Positions 29,021-39,313 of a stretch of 64,000 bases of DNA are shown piece after piece. Under the pieces are notes generated by a model that did no database searches, was not told where the DNA came from, and worked only from the letters and a program-made list of their open reading frames with translations. The DNA comes from Pseudomonas sp. PDM16. Lineage in GTDB: Bacteria > Pseudomonadota > Gammaproteobacteria > Pseudomonadales > Pseudomonadaceae. The stretch is taken from assembly GCF_014851865.1 (NCBI RefSeq), contig NZ_JACVAM010000003.1, forward strand, positions 186,001 through 250,000, in the 5' to 3' direction. Every line of letters starts with the position of its first letter. Within the stretch, counting starts at the first letter, position 1. The translations under genes and the position numbers were made by a program.

Positions 29021-29749
29021 TTACTTGGACTGCAGCGCGGCTTCTGCCAGTTGTGGCGCGGGCTGGTAGCCCGGAATCAGATCGCCGTTCCCCATCACGA
29101 CGGCTGGCGTGCCGTTGACGCCGATCATCTGGCCCAACTCGTACTGCTTGGCCACCGGGTTGTCGCAGGTGGCAGCCGGCAGATCTTGCCCCAGCTTGGC
29201 CTTGTCCATGGCGGCCTGACGGTCCTTGGCACACCAGACGCTGACCAAGCTGTTGTAGCCATGGCTACCGATACCCTGGCGCGGGAAGGCGACATAGCGT
29301 ACCTCGATACCGCGCCGATTGAGCTCCGGCACCTCGCTGTGCAGCTTCTGGCAGTAGCCGCAGTCGGTATCGGTGAACACTGTGATATGCGCCTTCGCCG
29401 GCTCTTTGGGCGAGAAGACCACCATCTCGCTGATGGGAATGGCGTTGATTTCCTTGGCTACACCCTTGCTTTCAGCCTGGCGGGTCAGGTTGACCGCATC
29501 ACCGTTCTTGTACTGATACAGGTTGCCCTGCATCAAGAACTGCCCATCGGCACTCGCGTAGAGCAGGCGGCCGCCCTTCAGATGCACTTGGTAGAGGCCG
29601 GTCATCGGGCTCTCGGAAATAGCCTCGATAGGCATGTCCGGTTGCAGCGTCGTCAGGGTGGCGCGAATCGACTGATCAGGATCGGCAGCCAGTGCAACGG
29701 ATGCGGCAAGGCCGAGCACGGCACCGCCCAGAATACGAAAAACAGACAT
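29021..29749 (-). CDS. dsbC: Thiol:disulfide interchange protein DsbC
   Basis: DsbC is the periplasmic disulfide isomerase. The 242-residue protein has a signal peptide (residues 1-21, VALA|AD), an N-terminal dimerisation domain (IRATLTTLQPDMPIEAISES), a linker, and a thioredoxin fold with the catalytic motif in ITVFTDTDCGYCQKLHSEV. The cis-Pro loop is GVNGTPAVVMGNG. Order xerD-dsbC-hom-thrC on one strand is typical for Pseudomonas; 168 bases without a gene separate it from xerD. Confidence 0.96.
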   Translation of the reverse strand: MSVFRILGGAVLGLAASVALAADPDQSIRATLTTLQPDMPIEAISESPMTGLYQVHLKGGRLLYASADGQFLMQGNLYQYKNGDAVNLTRQAESKGVAKEINAIPISEMVVFSPKEPAKAHITVFTDTDCGYCQKLHSEVPELNRRGIEVRYVAFPRQGIGSHGYNSLVSVWCAKDRQAAMDKAKLGQDLPAATCDNPVAKQYELGQMIGVNGTPAVVMGNGDLIPGYQPAPQLAEAALQSK

Positions 29750-29917
29750 GAAGCACTCCTGTGGTGATGTTCAAGCCTACCACAGCATGGCGGCACGGCC
29801 GACTCCAGACGCCAGGCGGAAGTACCTGCAAACCGGCAGGCAGCAATACAACCATTGCATGAGATCAGCCCACAAAAGTCCGATGAACCGCTCCAGGCCA
29901 GAACACCGTTTGCCTGA

Positions 29918-30814
29918 TCACCCCCTCGGGTGATGTTGCGCATGAAGGTCCTGCAGACGTGCACGGGCAATATGGGTGTAGATCTGCGTAGTCGAAAGGT
30001 CGCTATGGCCCAGCAGCATCTGCACCACGCGCAGGTCGGCACCATGGTTGAGCAGGTGGGTAGCGAAGGCGTGACGCAGGGTATGCGGCGAGAGCGGCTT
30101 GAGAATGCCCGCCACCTTGGCCTGGTGCTTGATGCGGTGCCAGAAGGTCTGCCGGGTCATCTGTTCGCCACGCAGGCTGGGAAACAACACGTCGCTGGGC
30201 TTGCCGTCGAGCAGGAAGGGTCGTGCCTCGCGGGTATAGCGCTCGACCCAGGTGATGGCTTCCTCGCCCAGCGGCACCAGGCGCTCCTTGCTGCCCTTGC
30301 CGAACACCCGCAGCACGCCCTGGCGCAGATTGACCTGTTCCAGGGTCAGCGACACCAACTCGGTCACGCGCAGACCGCAAGCATACAGGACCTCGAGCAT
30401 GGCGCGGTCGCGCAGGCCAATCGGGTCCTCCAGCTCCGGCGCCGCCAGCAGCGCCTCGACGTCGGCCTCGGACAGCGACTTGGGCAGCGGCCTGCCGAGC
30501 TGCGGCAGCTCCACCTGCAGGGTCGGGTCTTCGCCGATCAGGCCCTCGCGCAGCAGGTAGCGATAGAAGCCGCGTAGCCCCGATAGCAGGCGCGCCGTGG
30601 AACGCGCCTTGTAGCCCTGCTCCAGGCGCCAGCCAAGGTGATCGAGGATGCTCTCGCGCCCAGCGTGCTGCAGTTCGCCGCCACGCGCCTGCAACCAAAC
30701 GTGGAAGTGGCCGAGATCGCTGCGGTAGGCGGAACGCGTGTGCGGCGACAGGCCCTTCTCCAGCCACAAGGCATCAAGAAAGCGGTCGATCAGGGGGTGG
30801 TCTAGGACAGGCAT
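29918..30814 (-). CDS. xerD: Site-specific tyrosine recombinase XerD
   Basis: XerD with XerC resolves chromosome dimers at dif under FtsK control. The 298-residue protein has the SAM-like N-terminal domain (IDRFLDALWLEKGLSPHTR) and all catalytic residues at the expected places: Arg149 (ACGLRVTEL), Lys173 (FGKGSKERL), His244/Arg247 (SPHTLRHAF), His270 (LLGHSD) and Tyr279 (TQIYTH). These match E. coli XerD numbering nearly exactly, so it is the housekeeping enzyme, not a mobile-element integrase. 77 bp separate it from a divergent antiporter. Confidence 0.97.
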   Translation of the reverse strand: MPVLDHPLIDRFLDALWLEKGLSPHTRSAYRSDLGHFHVWLQARGGELQHAGRESILDHLGWRLEQGYKARSTARLLSGLRGFYRYLLREGLIGEDPTLQVELPQLGRPLPKSLSEADVEALLAAPELEDPIGLRDRAMLEVLYACGLRVTELVSLTLEQVNLRQGVLRVFGKGSKERLVPLGEEAITWVERYTREARPFLLDGKPSDVLFPSLRGEQMTRQTFWHRIKHQAKVAGILKPLSPHTLRHAFATHLLNHGADLRVVQMLLGHSDLSTTQIYTHIARARLQDLHAQHHPRG

Positions 30815-30891
30815 CGAAGCACTTTGAACGGAAGAAACTCGGGCTAGTCTTCCATAGCCTCCCCCGCCTTCACCAGAGATAAGGACTCCTG

Positions 30892-32694
30892 ATGAGCGAA
30901 ACCCACATCCTGCTCGGTCTCGGCGGCATAGGTGCCGCCGCGCTGCTCAGCCAATGGCTGGCCTGGCGCCTGCGCCTGCCGGCAATCCTCTTCCTGCTGC
31001 TCTGCGGCATCGGCGCAGGCCCAGTGCTGGGCTGGCTGCAGCCGGAGCAGCTGTTCGGCCCACTGCTGTTCCCGCTGGTCTCGCTGTCGGTAGCGATCAT
31101 CCTGTTCGAGGGCAGCCTGACCCTCAAGCTCGCCGAATGGCGCGAAATCGGCAGCGTCGTGCAACGCATGGTGACCATTGGCGCCCTCGCCACCTGGATA
31201 GTGATCACCCTGAGCACCCACTACCTGCTGAACTTCCCCTGGGACATGGCAGTGCTGTTCGGTAGCCTGACCCTGGTCACCGGCCCGACGGTGATCGTGC
31301 CCATGCTGCGGGTCATGCGCCCCAATGCCGCGGTGGCCAACATCCTGCGCTGGGAAGGCATCGTCATCGATCCCATCGGCGCGTTGCTGGCGGTGGTGGT
31401 GTTCAGTTTCATCGTCAGCCAGGACGGCCATGGCGGCGCCGTGAGCGCAGGCCTCTCGACCTTCGCCGCGGTGATTGCCTGCGGCTGCCTGCTGGGTGCA
31501 GCCGGTGGCTGGCTGTTCGGCGTTACCCTGCGCCGCCACTGGCTGCCGGAATACCTGCAGAACCTGGCAGCCCTGGCGGCGGTGCTGGGCATCTTCATCG
31601 CCGCCAACCTGCTGGTCAGCGAGTCCGGCCTACTGGCGGTGACGGTGATGGGCATGTGGCTGGCCAACATGCGCGGCGTCGATGTGCAGCACATCCTGCA
31701 CTTCAAGGAAAACCTCAGCGTGCTGCTGATCTCTGGCCTGTTCATCCTGCTCGCCGCGCGCCTGGACCTGGATGCCCTGATCGCCCTCGGCCCGATCACC
31801 CTGGCGGTACTGGCGATCATCCAGCTGATCGCCCGCCCGCTGTGCGTGGCCCTGAGCACCACCGGTTCAAGCCTGAACTGGCGCGAGCGCGCCCTGCTGT
31901 CCTGGATCGCCCCGCGCGGCATCGTGGCGGCGGCGGTCTCGGCCATCTTCGCCGAACGCCTGGTGCACCACGGCTACAGCCAGGCGCACCTGCTGGTGCC
32001 ACTGACCTTCCTGGTGATCATCGGCACCGTGGTACTGCAGAGCGCCACCGCACGCCCGCTGGCCCATCTGCTCAAGGTCTCCGAGCCATCTCCGCGCGGC
32101 TTTCTGATCATCGGCGCCAACCCGCTGGCCAAGGCGGTCGGCAAGGCCCTGCAACAGCGCGAACAGCGCGTGCTGTTGACCGACTCCAGCTGGGAGAACA
32201 TCAGCGCCGCGCGCATGGACGGCCTGCCCGTCTATTTCGGCAACCCGGCTTCGCAGCATGCCGACGCCCACCTGGACATGGTCGGCCTCGGCCAGCTGCT
32301 CGCCCTGTCGCCCTCCAGCGAACAGAACAGCCTGGCCTGCACGCGCTTTCGCCCGGACTTCGGCAAGGCCAATCTGTACTACCTGCCGAGCCAGCGCGAA
32401 CAGCGCCTGAGCGAAAAGCACCGAACCAGCGACAAACACCGCGGCCAGCCACTCGGCTACCCGTCGCAGACCTACGGCCAGCTGGCCAGCGCCCTGGCCC
32501 GTGGCGCCGAGATCCGCAGCACCACGCTATCGGAGAGCTTCACCTGGGAGCACTACCGCAGCCTGCACGGCGACGCCGCCACCCTGCTGATGGCCTTCGA
32601 TACCCGCGGCTGGTTCCACATCGCCAGTGCCACGCTGGACTTCACCCCTGGGCCGGGCTGGACCCTGCTCGCCCTGATCGACGCCGAGGAATGA
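30892..32694 (+). CDS. Na+/H+ (cation:proton) antiporter, CPA1 type with C-terminal TrkA-N-like domain
   Basis: A 600-residue protein. Residues 1 to about 390 hold about 12 membrane segments of the CPA1 NhaP type, with TGPTVIVPMLRVM and the conserved acidic ILRWEGIVIDPIGALLAVVV. From about residue 400 there is a cytoplasmic RCK/TrkA-N-like domain (GFLIIGANPLAKAVGKALQQ), then a further soluble tail. It exchanges cytoplasmic Na+ or K+ for protons; the ion is not decided by sequence. Start with AAGGA upstream. Divergent from xerD. Confidence 0.91.
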   Translation: MSETHILLGLGGIGAAALLSQWLAWRLRLPAILFLLLCGIGAGPVLGWLQPEQLFGPLLFPLVSLSVAIILFEGSLTLKLAEWREIGSVVQRMVTIGALATWIVITLSTHYLLNFPWDMAVLFGSLTLVTGPTVIVPMLRVMRPNAAVANILRWEGIVIDPIGALLAVVVFSFIVSQDGHGGAVSAGLSTFAAVIACGCLLGAAGGWLFGVTLRRHWLPEYLQNLAALAAVLGIFIAANLLVSESGLLAVTVMGMWLANMRGVDVQHILHFKENLSVLLISGLFILLAARLDLDALIALGPITLAVLAIIQLIARPLCVALSTTGSSLNWRERALLSWIAPRGIVAAAVSAIFAERLVHHGYSQAHLLVPLTFLVIIGTVVLQSATARPLAHLLKVSEPSPRGFLIIGANPLAKAVGKALQQREQRVLLTDSSWENISAARMDGLPVYFGNPASQHADAHLDMVGLGQLLALSPSSEQNSLACTRFRPDFGKANLYYLPSQREQRLSEKHRTSDKHRGQPLGYPSQTYGQLASALARGAEIRSTTLSESFTWEHYRSLHGDAATLLMAFDTRGWFHIASATLDFTPGPGWTLLALIDAEE

Positions 32695-32696
32695 AA

Positions 32697-32716
32697 AAGG
32701 CGCCTCGCGGCGCCTT
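32697..32716. terminator. Terminator between antiporter and thioesterase
   Basis: AAGGCGCC (32697-32704) pairs with GGCGCCTT (32709-32716) around TCGC. T-tract is better on the minus strand (A-run on the left), so it mainly ends the thioesterase transcript, with a weaker effect on the antiporter. Confidence 0.85.
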
Positions 32717-32720
32717 CTCC

Positions 32721-33131
32721 TTACTCGATGCCCGGCAGAACCGGCACCGGCTTCTTGTCGTCGCCGATGGCGACGAAGCTGAACACGCCGCTAATGGCCT
32801 TCTCACGATCGCCGCAGTACATGCCCTCGACGTACACCTCGACCTCGACCTTGAGGCTGGTGTTGCCCACGGCGATCACCCGGCCAATCAGCTCGACCAG
32901 CGAGCCGGCGGGAATCGCATGCTTGAAGTCGATGCGGTCGCTGGACACGGTCACCAGCGGCAGGCGGCAGAAGCGCGTGGCGGCAATGAAGGACACTTCG
33001 TCCATCCAGGCCAGCGCGGTGCCGCCGAACAGGGTGTTGTGATGGTTGGTGGTCGGCGGGAACACCGCCTTGACGACGCGGGTTTCCGACAGCTCGGTAC
33101 GGCGCTGGATCTCTTGCTCTCTGGGGGTCAT
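32721..33131 (-). CDS. Acyl-CoA thioesterase (hotdog fold, YciA/BFIT type)
   Basis: A 136-residue cytosolic hotdog-fold enzyme. The catalytic block is NHHNTLFGGTALAWMDEVSF, where the Asp is the expected catalytic acid, followed by TVSSDRIDFKHAIPAGSLVE. It hydrolyses acyl-CoA to free acid and CoA; chain length preference is unknown. Conserved in position beside rplS; 159 bases separate them. Confidence 0.91.
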   Translation of the reverse strand: MTPREQEIQRRTELSETRVVKAVFPPTTNHHNTLFGGTALAWMDEVSFIAATRFCRLPLVTVSSDRIDFKHAIPAGSLVELIGRVIAVGNTSLKVEVEVYVEGMYCGDREKAISGVFSFVAIGDDKKPVPVLPGIE

Positions 33132-33246
33132 GCCACTACTGCTCCAAGGGAATGTGGCCGCCTGTGCCGCGCTCTTGTCTTTGTTGTCACGCTGCCCGTA
33201 CGGCAGGGCTCGGAACCCGTCGGTCAGCGGGCCCCGAAAACGAAAA

Positions 33247-33266
33247 AAGCAGCCCGGAGGCTGCTT
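33247..33266 (-). terminator. Terminator of the rpsP-rimM-trmD-rplS operon
   Basis: AAGCAGCC (33247-33254) pairs with GGCTGCTT (33259-33266) around CGGA. On the minus strand the stem is followed by a T-run (A-run 33243-33248), about 25 bases after the rplS stop. Confidence 0.92.
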
Positions 33267-33290
33267 CTTTCAGGTCGGAAGACCGTCCTA

Positions 33291-33641
33291 TCAGGACAGT
33301 TTTTCCTTGATACGAGCTGCCTTGCCGGACAGGTCGCGGAGGTAGTACAGCTTGGCCTTGCGCACATCGCCGCGACGCTTGACGCTCAGGCTGTCGATCA
33401 GCGGAGAGTAGGTCTGGAAGGTACGCTCAACGCCAACGCCGTTGGAGATCTTACGCACGGTGAAAGCGCTGTTCAGGCCGCGGTTACGCTTGCCGATTAC
33501 CACGCCTTCGAAGGCCTGCAGACGCGAACGGTCGCCTTCCTTTACCTTCACCTGAACGATGATGGTGTCACCCGGGGCGAAAGCCGGGATTTCTTTGTTC
33601 ATCTGCTCGGCTTCGAGCATCTGGATAATTTTGTTGGTCAT
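33291..33641 (-). CDS. rplS: 50S ribosomal protein L19
   Basis: L19, 116 residues, sits at the 30S-50S interface. The family start is [20 protein letters not shown], followed by [20 protein letters not shown] and [20 protein letters not shown], ending [17 protein letters not shown] ribosome-binding site precedes the ATG. It is the last gene of the rpsP operon, 39 bases after trmD. Confidence 0.98.
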   Translation of the reverse strand: MTNKIIQMLEAEQMNKEIPAFAPGDTIIVQVKVKEGDRSRLQAFEGVVIGKRNRGLNSAFTVRKISNGVGVERTFQTYSPLIDSLSVKRRGDVRKAKLYYLRDLSGKAARIKEKLS

Positions 33642-33680
33642 GCTGCGCTCCTAAGACAGACTCGGTCTGCCATCGATACG

Positions 33681-34424
33681 TTAACTATCGTCCCGCTGGC
33701 GGATGTACTCCTCCAGCAGCTTCTTCTCTTCTCCAGAAAGCGAGCGGCTATCCAGAAGATCGACACGGCGTTCCCAGGTTCGCCCGAGGGCTTGCTGCAG
33801 GCGCCAGCGCCGGATGTGTTCATGGTTGCCGCTAAGCAGCACGTCCGGAACACGCTTGCCTTCGTACACCTCAGGTCGGGTGTAGTGCGGGCAATCGAGG
33901 AGGCCATCGCTGAACGAGTCCTCCTCGGCGGAATCTGCATGCCCGAGCGCACCCGGGAGCAGCCGCGTAACAGCATCAATCAGCACCATCGCCGGAAGCT
34001 CACCGCCGGAGAGGACGTAATCGCCGATCGACCATTCCTCATCGACATGCGTCTCGATGAAACGCTCGTCGATGCCTTCGTAGCGGCCGGTGATGAGAAT
34101 CAGCGCCTGCTCGCTAGCCAGTTCACGAACCCCCTGCTGAGACAGCTGGCGGCCTTGCGGCGACAGGTAGATGACCTTCGCCGTCTCCCCGGCAGCCGCC
34201 TTGGCCGTAGCCAGTGCAAGCTCCAGGGGCTTGATCTTCATCACCATGCCGGGGCCGCCGCCGAAAGGGCGATCGTCCACTGTCTGATGACGGTCGTCGG
34301 TGAAATCGCGTAGCTGGTGGCAGTTCAACTGCAACAAGCCCTGCTTCACTGCACGACTGGTAATACCGTACTGACTAATGGCGGCGAACATCTCCGGGAA
34401 GATGCTGATGACTTCGACACGCAT
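33681..34424 (-). CDS. trmD: tRNA (guanine-N1)-methyltransferase
   Basis: TrmD makes m1G37 next to the anticodon using SAM, preventing frameshifts. I place the start at 34424 ([20 protein letters not shown]), the standard N-terminus, although the frame is open upstream. The 247-residue protein shows the SPOUT knot motifs [34 protein letters not shown] and [20 protein letters not shown]. It is 28 bases after rimM in the operon. Confidence 0.97.
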   Translation of the reverse strand: MRVEVISIFPEMFAAISQYGITSRAVKQGLLQLNCHQLRDFTDDRHQTVDDRPFGGGPGMVMKIKPLELALATAKAAAGETAKVIYLSPQGRQLSQQGVRELASEQALILITGRYEGIDERFIETHVDEEWSIGDYVLSGGELPAMVLIDAVTRLLPGALGHADSAEEDSFSDGLLDCPHYTRPEVYEGKRVPDVLLSGNHEHIRRWRLQQALGRTWERRVDLLDSRSLSGEEKKLLEEYIRQRDDS

Positions 34425-34452
34425 GGCACTCGCTCGGGCAAGAGCCTGGGGC

Positions 34453-34986
34453 TCAGAAATCCGCGTCCCAGTCGACCCGCATCTCGCCGGCGGCCAGATC
34501 GATCTGCTGTACGCACTGCTCGGTATAGGGCAGAAGGCGCTCGCGATCATCCAGGCTGCCCGGACAGGGCTTGACCACCATCACATCGTTGGAGCCGGTT
34601 TCCAGCAGGTGATCGAGGCGCCCGAGCAATTGCCCTTGCAGATCAATCACCTTCAGTCCTTCCAGCTGGTGCCAGTAGAACTCGCCGTCATCCAGGTCGG
34701 GGAGCAGTGCACGCGGCACGCATATCTCGAACCCCGCGAAGGTACGTGCTACCTCGCGATCATCGAGCCCCTTGAGCTTGGCCACCAGAACTTTGCCCTG
34801 GAGGCGACCGCTGACCAGCTCCACCTGCTTGACCTCACCCTCGCGCTTGAGCGTCCAGGGGTTGTAATCGAGCAGGTTGTCGATCGGGTCGGTGAAGGAA
34901 TAGATCTTCACTTCCCCACGCACGCCGTGCACCGAAGTGATCTTGCCGAGGACGATCAGGTCCTCAGCGGACGGCGTAGCGTTCAT
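34453..34986 (-). CDS. rimM: Ribosome maturation factor RimM
   Basis: RimM, 177 residues, helps 16S rRNA processing and 30S head assembly. The N-terminal RimM barrel ([20 protein letters not shown]) and C-terminal PRC-barrel-like domain ([31 protein letters not shown]) are both present. It starts five bases after rpsP, so the genes are translated from one transcript. Confidence 0.97.
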   Translation of the reverse strand: MNATPSAEDLIVLGKITSVHGVRGEVKIYSFTDPIDNLLDYNPWTLKREGEVKQVELVSGRLQGKVLVAKLKGLDDREVARTFAGFEICVPRALLPDLDDGEFYWHQLEGLKVIDLQGQLLGRLDHLLETGSNDVMVVKPCPGSLDDRERLLPYTEQCVQQIDLAAGEMRVDWDADF

Positions 34987-34991
34987 ATTGC

Positions 34992-35243
34992 TTAGGCAGC
35001 AGCCTTGGCAGCTTCCTTCAGCAGCTGAGCAACGCGCTCAGACGGCTGGGCGCCCTGGCTCAGCCAGTAGGTAGCGCGCTCTTGGTTCACGGAGAGCTTC
35101 ACTTCGGCACCAGTGGCAACCGGGTTGAAGAAACCGATGCGCTCAACAAAGCGACCGTCGCGCGCATTGCGGCTGTTGGTCACGGTCAGGTGGTAGAAGG
35201 GGCGCTTCTTGGAGCCGCCACGAGCAAGACGGATGGTTACCAT
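34992..35243 (-). CDS. rpsP: 30S ribosomal protein S16
   Basis: S16, 83 residues, with the family start [20 protein letters not shown] and block [19 protein letters not shown], ending in an Ala/Lys tail ([10 protein letters not shown]). It binds 16S rRNA early in 30S assembly. First gene of the rpsP-rimM-trmD-rplS operon, with a sigma-70 promoter and a GC palindrome in its leader. Confidence 0.98.
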   Translation of the reverse strand: MVTIRLARGGSKKRPFYHLTVTNSRNARDGRFVERIGFFNPVATGAEVKLSVNQERATYWLSQGAQPSERVAQLLKEAAKAAA

Positions 35244-35293
35244 TGAACTTCGTTCCTGTAATCGGTGCTAACTAAAAGGCACACACTTTAATG

Positions 35294-35312
35294 GGCCTAG
35301 GCCCGAAAGGCC
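35294..35312 (-). promoter_or_regulatory. Palindrome/hairpin in the rpsP leader
   Basis: GGGCCTAGGCCC (35293-35304 region) is a 12-bp palindrome, and GGCC-CGAAA-GGCC can pair alternatively just upstream of it on the transcript. It lies between the promoter and the rpsP start; a role in operon control is only a guess. Confidence 0.4.
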
Positions 35313-35316
35313 GCAT

Positions 35317-35344
35317 ATTCTAAGGATTATCCGGCCGTTTGCAA
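35317..35344 (-). promoter_or_regulatory. Sigma-70 promoter of the rpsP operon
   Basis: On the minus strand: -35 TTGCAA (35339-35344), 16-bp spacer, -10 TAGAAT (35317-35322). Five of six -10 bases match. It lies between the ffh stop and rpsP, about 75 bp before the start codon. Confidence 0.65.
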
Positions 35345-35377
35345 ATTTCTTTTTCGGGCCATCCATCGGCCCCGGGC

Positions 35378-36751
<1,374 letters not shown>

Positions 36752-36894
36752 GCGCGATCCTTTGAGCAGGGTGCTTACAGCAAGCCGCGGAGTATAACGA
36801 ACTGACCGAGCCGCCGACACCGCCGGCGGTCTTTCGTGAAACGCTTCTTATGTGCCACACTCACGGCCTTTCGGGCCCAGCCATACACGGATTT

Positions 36895-37695
36895 ATGCAC
36901 CCTCTGCTGCCCAGTCTCGCCGCCGCCGGCCTGTATGCCGGCGCCACCCTCTACCAGGGATTACGCTTCGGCCGCCGTCAGGCGCCGGACAAACGCCTGC
37001 TTGGTCTGCTCGGGGCCCTGGCCCTGATCGCCCACGCGCTCAGCCTGAATTTGCAGCTGCTGCCCGGCATCGGCCTCAACCTGGACTTTTTCAACGCCTC
37101 CAGCCTGATCGCTTGCGCGGTCATAGCGCTGACCCTGCTCGGCTCAGCACGCATCCCGGTGGAGAACCTACTGTTGCTGCTGTTCCCGCTGGGCGCGCTG
37201 ACGGTGCTGCTGGCAGAGTTCGTGCCGGGCGGCACCAGCCAACCGATCAACGAGGCACCGGGCATCCTCGCCCATATCCTGCTGTCGATCCTCGCCTATG
37301 GCCTGCTGACCATCGCCATGTTCCAGTCGCTGCTGCTGTCGCTGCAGGACCACCAGCTCAAGCACAAACACCCATCGGGCCTGATCCGCAACTTCCCGCC
37401 GCTGCAGACCATGGAGAGCCTGCTGTTCGGCTTCCTTTGGGCAGGCTGGCTGCTGCTGTCGCTATCGCTGCTGTCCGGCTGGCTGTTCGTCGACAACCTG
37501 CTGGCCCAGCATCTGGCGCACAAGACTCTGCTGTCGTGCCTGGCCTGGCTGGTGTTCGCCGTGCTGTTGTGGGGTCGCCACCAGCTTGGCTGGCGCGGGC
37601 ACAAGGCAATCCGCTGGACCCTGGCCGGCTTCTGCCTGCTGATGCTGGCCTATTTCGGCAGCAAACTGGTCCGCGAATTCATCCTGCATATCTGA
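36895..37695 (+). CDS. CcsA/YpjD-type cytochrome c assembly-like membrane protein
   Basis: A 266-residue protein with eight hydrophobic segments, start at 36895 (MHPLLPSLAAAGLYAGATLY). It belongs to the CcsA/HemX-like group: His in LIAHALSLNLQLL, the block GGTSQPINEAPGILAHILLS with conserved His, and GRHQLGWRGHKAIRWTLAGF near the end. Members handle heme or have unknown roles; the Trp-rich WWD signature of true CcsA is not obvious, so heme export is not certain. It is divergent from ffh and followed after three bases by the CorC-like gene. Confidence 0.85.
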   Translation: MHPLLPSLAAAGLYAGATLYQGLRFGRRQAPDKRLLGLLGALALIAHALSLNLQLLPGIGLNLDFFNASSLIACAVIALTLLGSARIPVENLLLLLFPLGALTVLLAEFVPGGTSQPINEAPGILAHILLSILAYGLLTIAMFQSLLLSLQDHQLKHKHPSGLIRNFPPLQTMESLLFGFLWAGWLLLSLSLLSGWLFVDNLLAQHLAHKTLLSCLAWLVFAVLLWGRHQLGWRGHKAIRWTLAGFCLLMLAYFGSKLVREFILHI

Positions 37696-37698
37696 CCC

Positions 37699-38601
37699 AT
37701 GACACTCGCCCCCTATGAGTGGTGGCTCGGCACGGCGGCGCTGCTGATCGGCGGCCTGCTACTCCTGCACGAACGCAAGCTGCTGCCATCACTCGTACGG
37801 CGTACCAGCAAGCAGGCTCGCGCTACTGGCGCGCCAAGCGTCGAGCGCCGTCGCGCCCTGCGCGATGGAGACGCCCAGGAAGAACGCCAGCAGCGCCAAC
37901 GCGCTCTGTTGCAATTGCTGGAGCTGGAAAAGGTCACGGTGGACGACATCATGATCCCGCGCAGCGAAGTCACCGGCATCGACCTGAACGAAGAATTGCC
38001 CCAGTTGATCGAGCAGTTGCGCGGCGTCAGCCACACCCGCCTGCCGGTATATCGCGGCGACATCAGCCAGATCGAGGGCATCGTCCACATGCGCCGCCTG
38101 GCCGTACTGCTGACGCAGAACCGACTGAGCCACGCGACGCTACTGGAGAGCTGCGTACCCCCCTACTTCGTGCCCGAAGGCACACCGCTGGCGACCCAAC
38201 TGGTGAACTTCCAGAAAGAGAAGCGCCGTCTCGGTCTGGTGGTCGACGAATACGGAGACATCCAGGGCATCGTCACTCTGGAAGACCTGCTGGACGAGAT
38301 CATCGGTGACTTCAGCCATGTCGAGGGCGAAGAGAATCCGGATATCCACCCCCAGGAAGATGGCTCGCAGATCATCGATGGCGCGGCGAGCATCCGCGAA
38401 ATAAACAAGACCCTCGGCTGGCATCTGCCCAGCGAGGGCCCCAAGACGCTCAGCGGCCTGGTCACCGAAGCCCTGGAAACCATCCCCGACAGCCCGGTGT
38501 GCCTGAAGATCGGCCCGTACCGCCTGGAAATCCTCGAATCCAGCGATAACCGGGTGAAGAGCGTACGCCTGTGGCAAGCACGCCTCAGACCGAGCGCGTG
38601 A
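37699..38601 (+). CDS. CorB/CorC-like CBS-domain protein lacking the DUF21 membrane domain
   Basis: A 300-residue protein. One membrane segment (residues about 7-24, WWLGTAALLIGGLLLLHERK) replaces the DUF21/CNNM domain, which in E. coli CorB (YfjD) has several. From residue about 72 it follows CorB closely: LELEKVTVDDIMIPRSEVTG, a CBS pair ending in VVDEYGDIQGIVTLEDLLDE, and a C-terminal CorC_HlyC domain (IIDGAASIREINKTLGWHLP). CorB/CorC proteins are tied to Mg2+/Co2+ handling. It starts 3 bases after the CcsA-like gene. Its last 17 bases overlap the convergent SGNH hydrolase gene. Confidence 0.87.
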   Translation: MTLAPYEWWLGTAALLIGGLLLLHERKLLPSLVRRTSKQARATGAPSVERRRALRDGDAQEERQQRQRALLQLLELEKVTVDDIMIPRSEVTGIDLNEELPQLIEQLRGVSHTRLPVYRGDISQIEGIVHMRRLAVLLTQNRLSHATLLESCVPPYFVPEGTPLATQLVNFQKEKRRLGLVVDEYGDIQGIVTLEDLLDEIIGDFSHVEGEENPDIHPQEDGSQIIDGAASIREINKTLGWHLPSEGPKTLSGLVTEALETIPDSPVCLKIGPYRLEILESSDNRVKSVRLWQARLRPSA

Positions 38602-39313
38602 TCTGCTCAGCCAGCCCCTCGCCCCAGACCCGGTAGCCCAGCGCAGACGGGTGGTAACCATCCCGCGCCAGGTACTCATCGACAAACTGCAGCTCCAGCC
38701 GTGCGTACTGCGCCTGCTCCTGCGCGCTAACGCGCCGTAACTCGCTATCCAGCAGCCCCGCCCGCAACCCGAGCAGGCACCGCAACAACCAGGGCAACGC
38801 ACTGAAGTGCTGGATGGGAGGTACGCCGGTGAACACCACTCGCGCACCTCGGCCATTCAGTGTGCGACTGAGTGAGGACAGCGCAGCCTCCCAGCGAGCC
38901 AGAGAGCTGAGGCGAGTCGTGTCATTGACACCGAACACCAGCAGCACCAGGTCCGCCGGCTCGCTCAGGGCCAGCGGCAGCAGGCGCTCGCAAGCCTCAC
39001 CCGCGGTGATGCCGTTCTCGCCGCAAGCGCGCCAGGCCACCGGGCGCTGCAACCGTAGCGACAACGCTTGGGCCAGTTGTCCGGCCAGGGCAGCCTCCTG
39101 CGCCTCGACACCGACACCGGCCACCGTGGATTCGCCGATCAGCAGCAGACGCAGCGGCTCACCGCCCTGCCCCGCGCCGGCCAGACCACTCTGCGCGCCC
39201 GCCGCCTTCGGCAGGCGCAGCGCCGTGCGCCGGGTCCACAGGGCCTGCGGCAGGGCAATCGGCGCCAGGGCCAGCAGGAGCCCCCACCACAGCCCAGCGC
39301 GCAGACGACTCAC
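38585..39313 (-). CDS. SGNH/GDSL-family hydrolase (membrane-anchored or exported)
   Basis: A 242-residue esterase-type hydrolase. N-terminal hydrophobic segment ([20 protein letters not shown]), then block [19 protein letters not shown] (Ser in ES in place of GDS), Gly in [13 protein letters not shown], Asn in [14 protein letters not shown] and the Asp-x-x-His pair in [16 protein letters not shown]. Substrate unknown. Its start overlaps purT by four bases, so the two are co-transcribed; its end overlaps the CorC-like gene by 17 bases. Confidence 0.88.
   Translation of the reverse strand: MSRLRAGLWWGLLLALAPIALPQALWTRRTALRLPKAAGAQSGLAGAGQGGEPLRLLLIGESTVAGVGVEAQEAALAGQLAQALSLRLQRPVAWRACGENGITAGEACERLLPLALSEPADLVLLVFGVNDTTRLSSLARWEAALSSLSRTLNGRGARVVFTGVPPIQHFSALPWLLRCLLGLRAGLLDSELRRVSAQEQAQYARLELQFVDEYLARDGYHPSALGYRVWGEGLAEQITRSV

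Noticed and set aside
29918..30814. xerD as a mobile-element or integron integrase
   Set aside because: Catalytic residues, length and neighbours (dsbC, hom, thrC) identify the chromosomal XerD; no att repeats or cargo are nearby.
31656..34313. Open frame of 885 codons on the plus strand spanning the antiporter, thioesterase, rplS and trmD
   Set aside because: It runs through four clear genes in other frames and has no homology; an artefact of GC-rich third positions.
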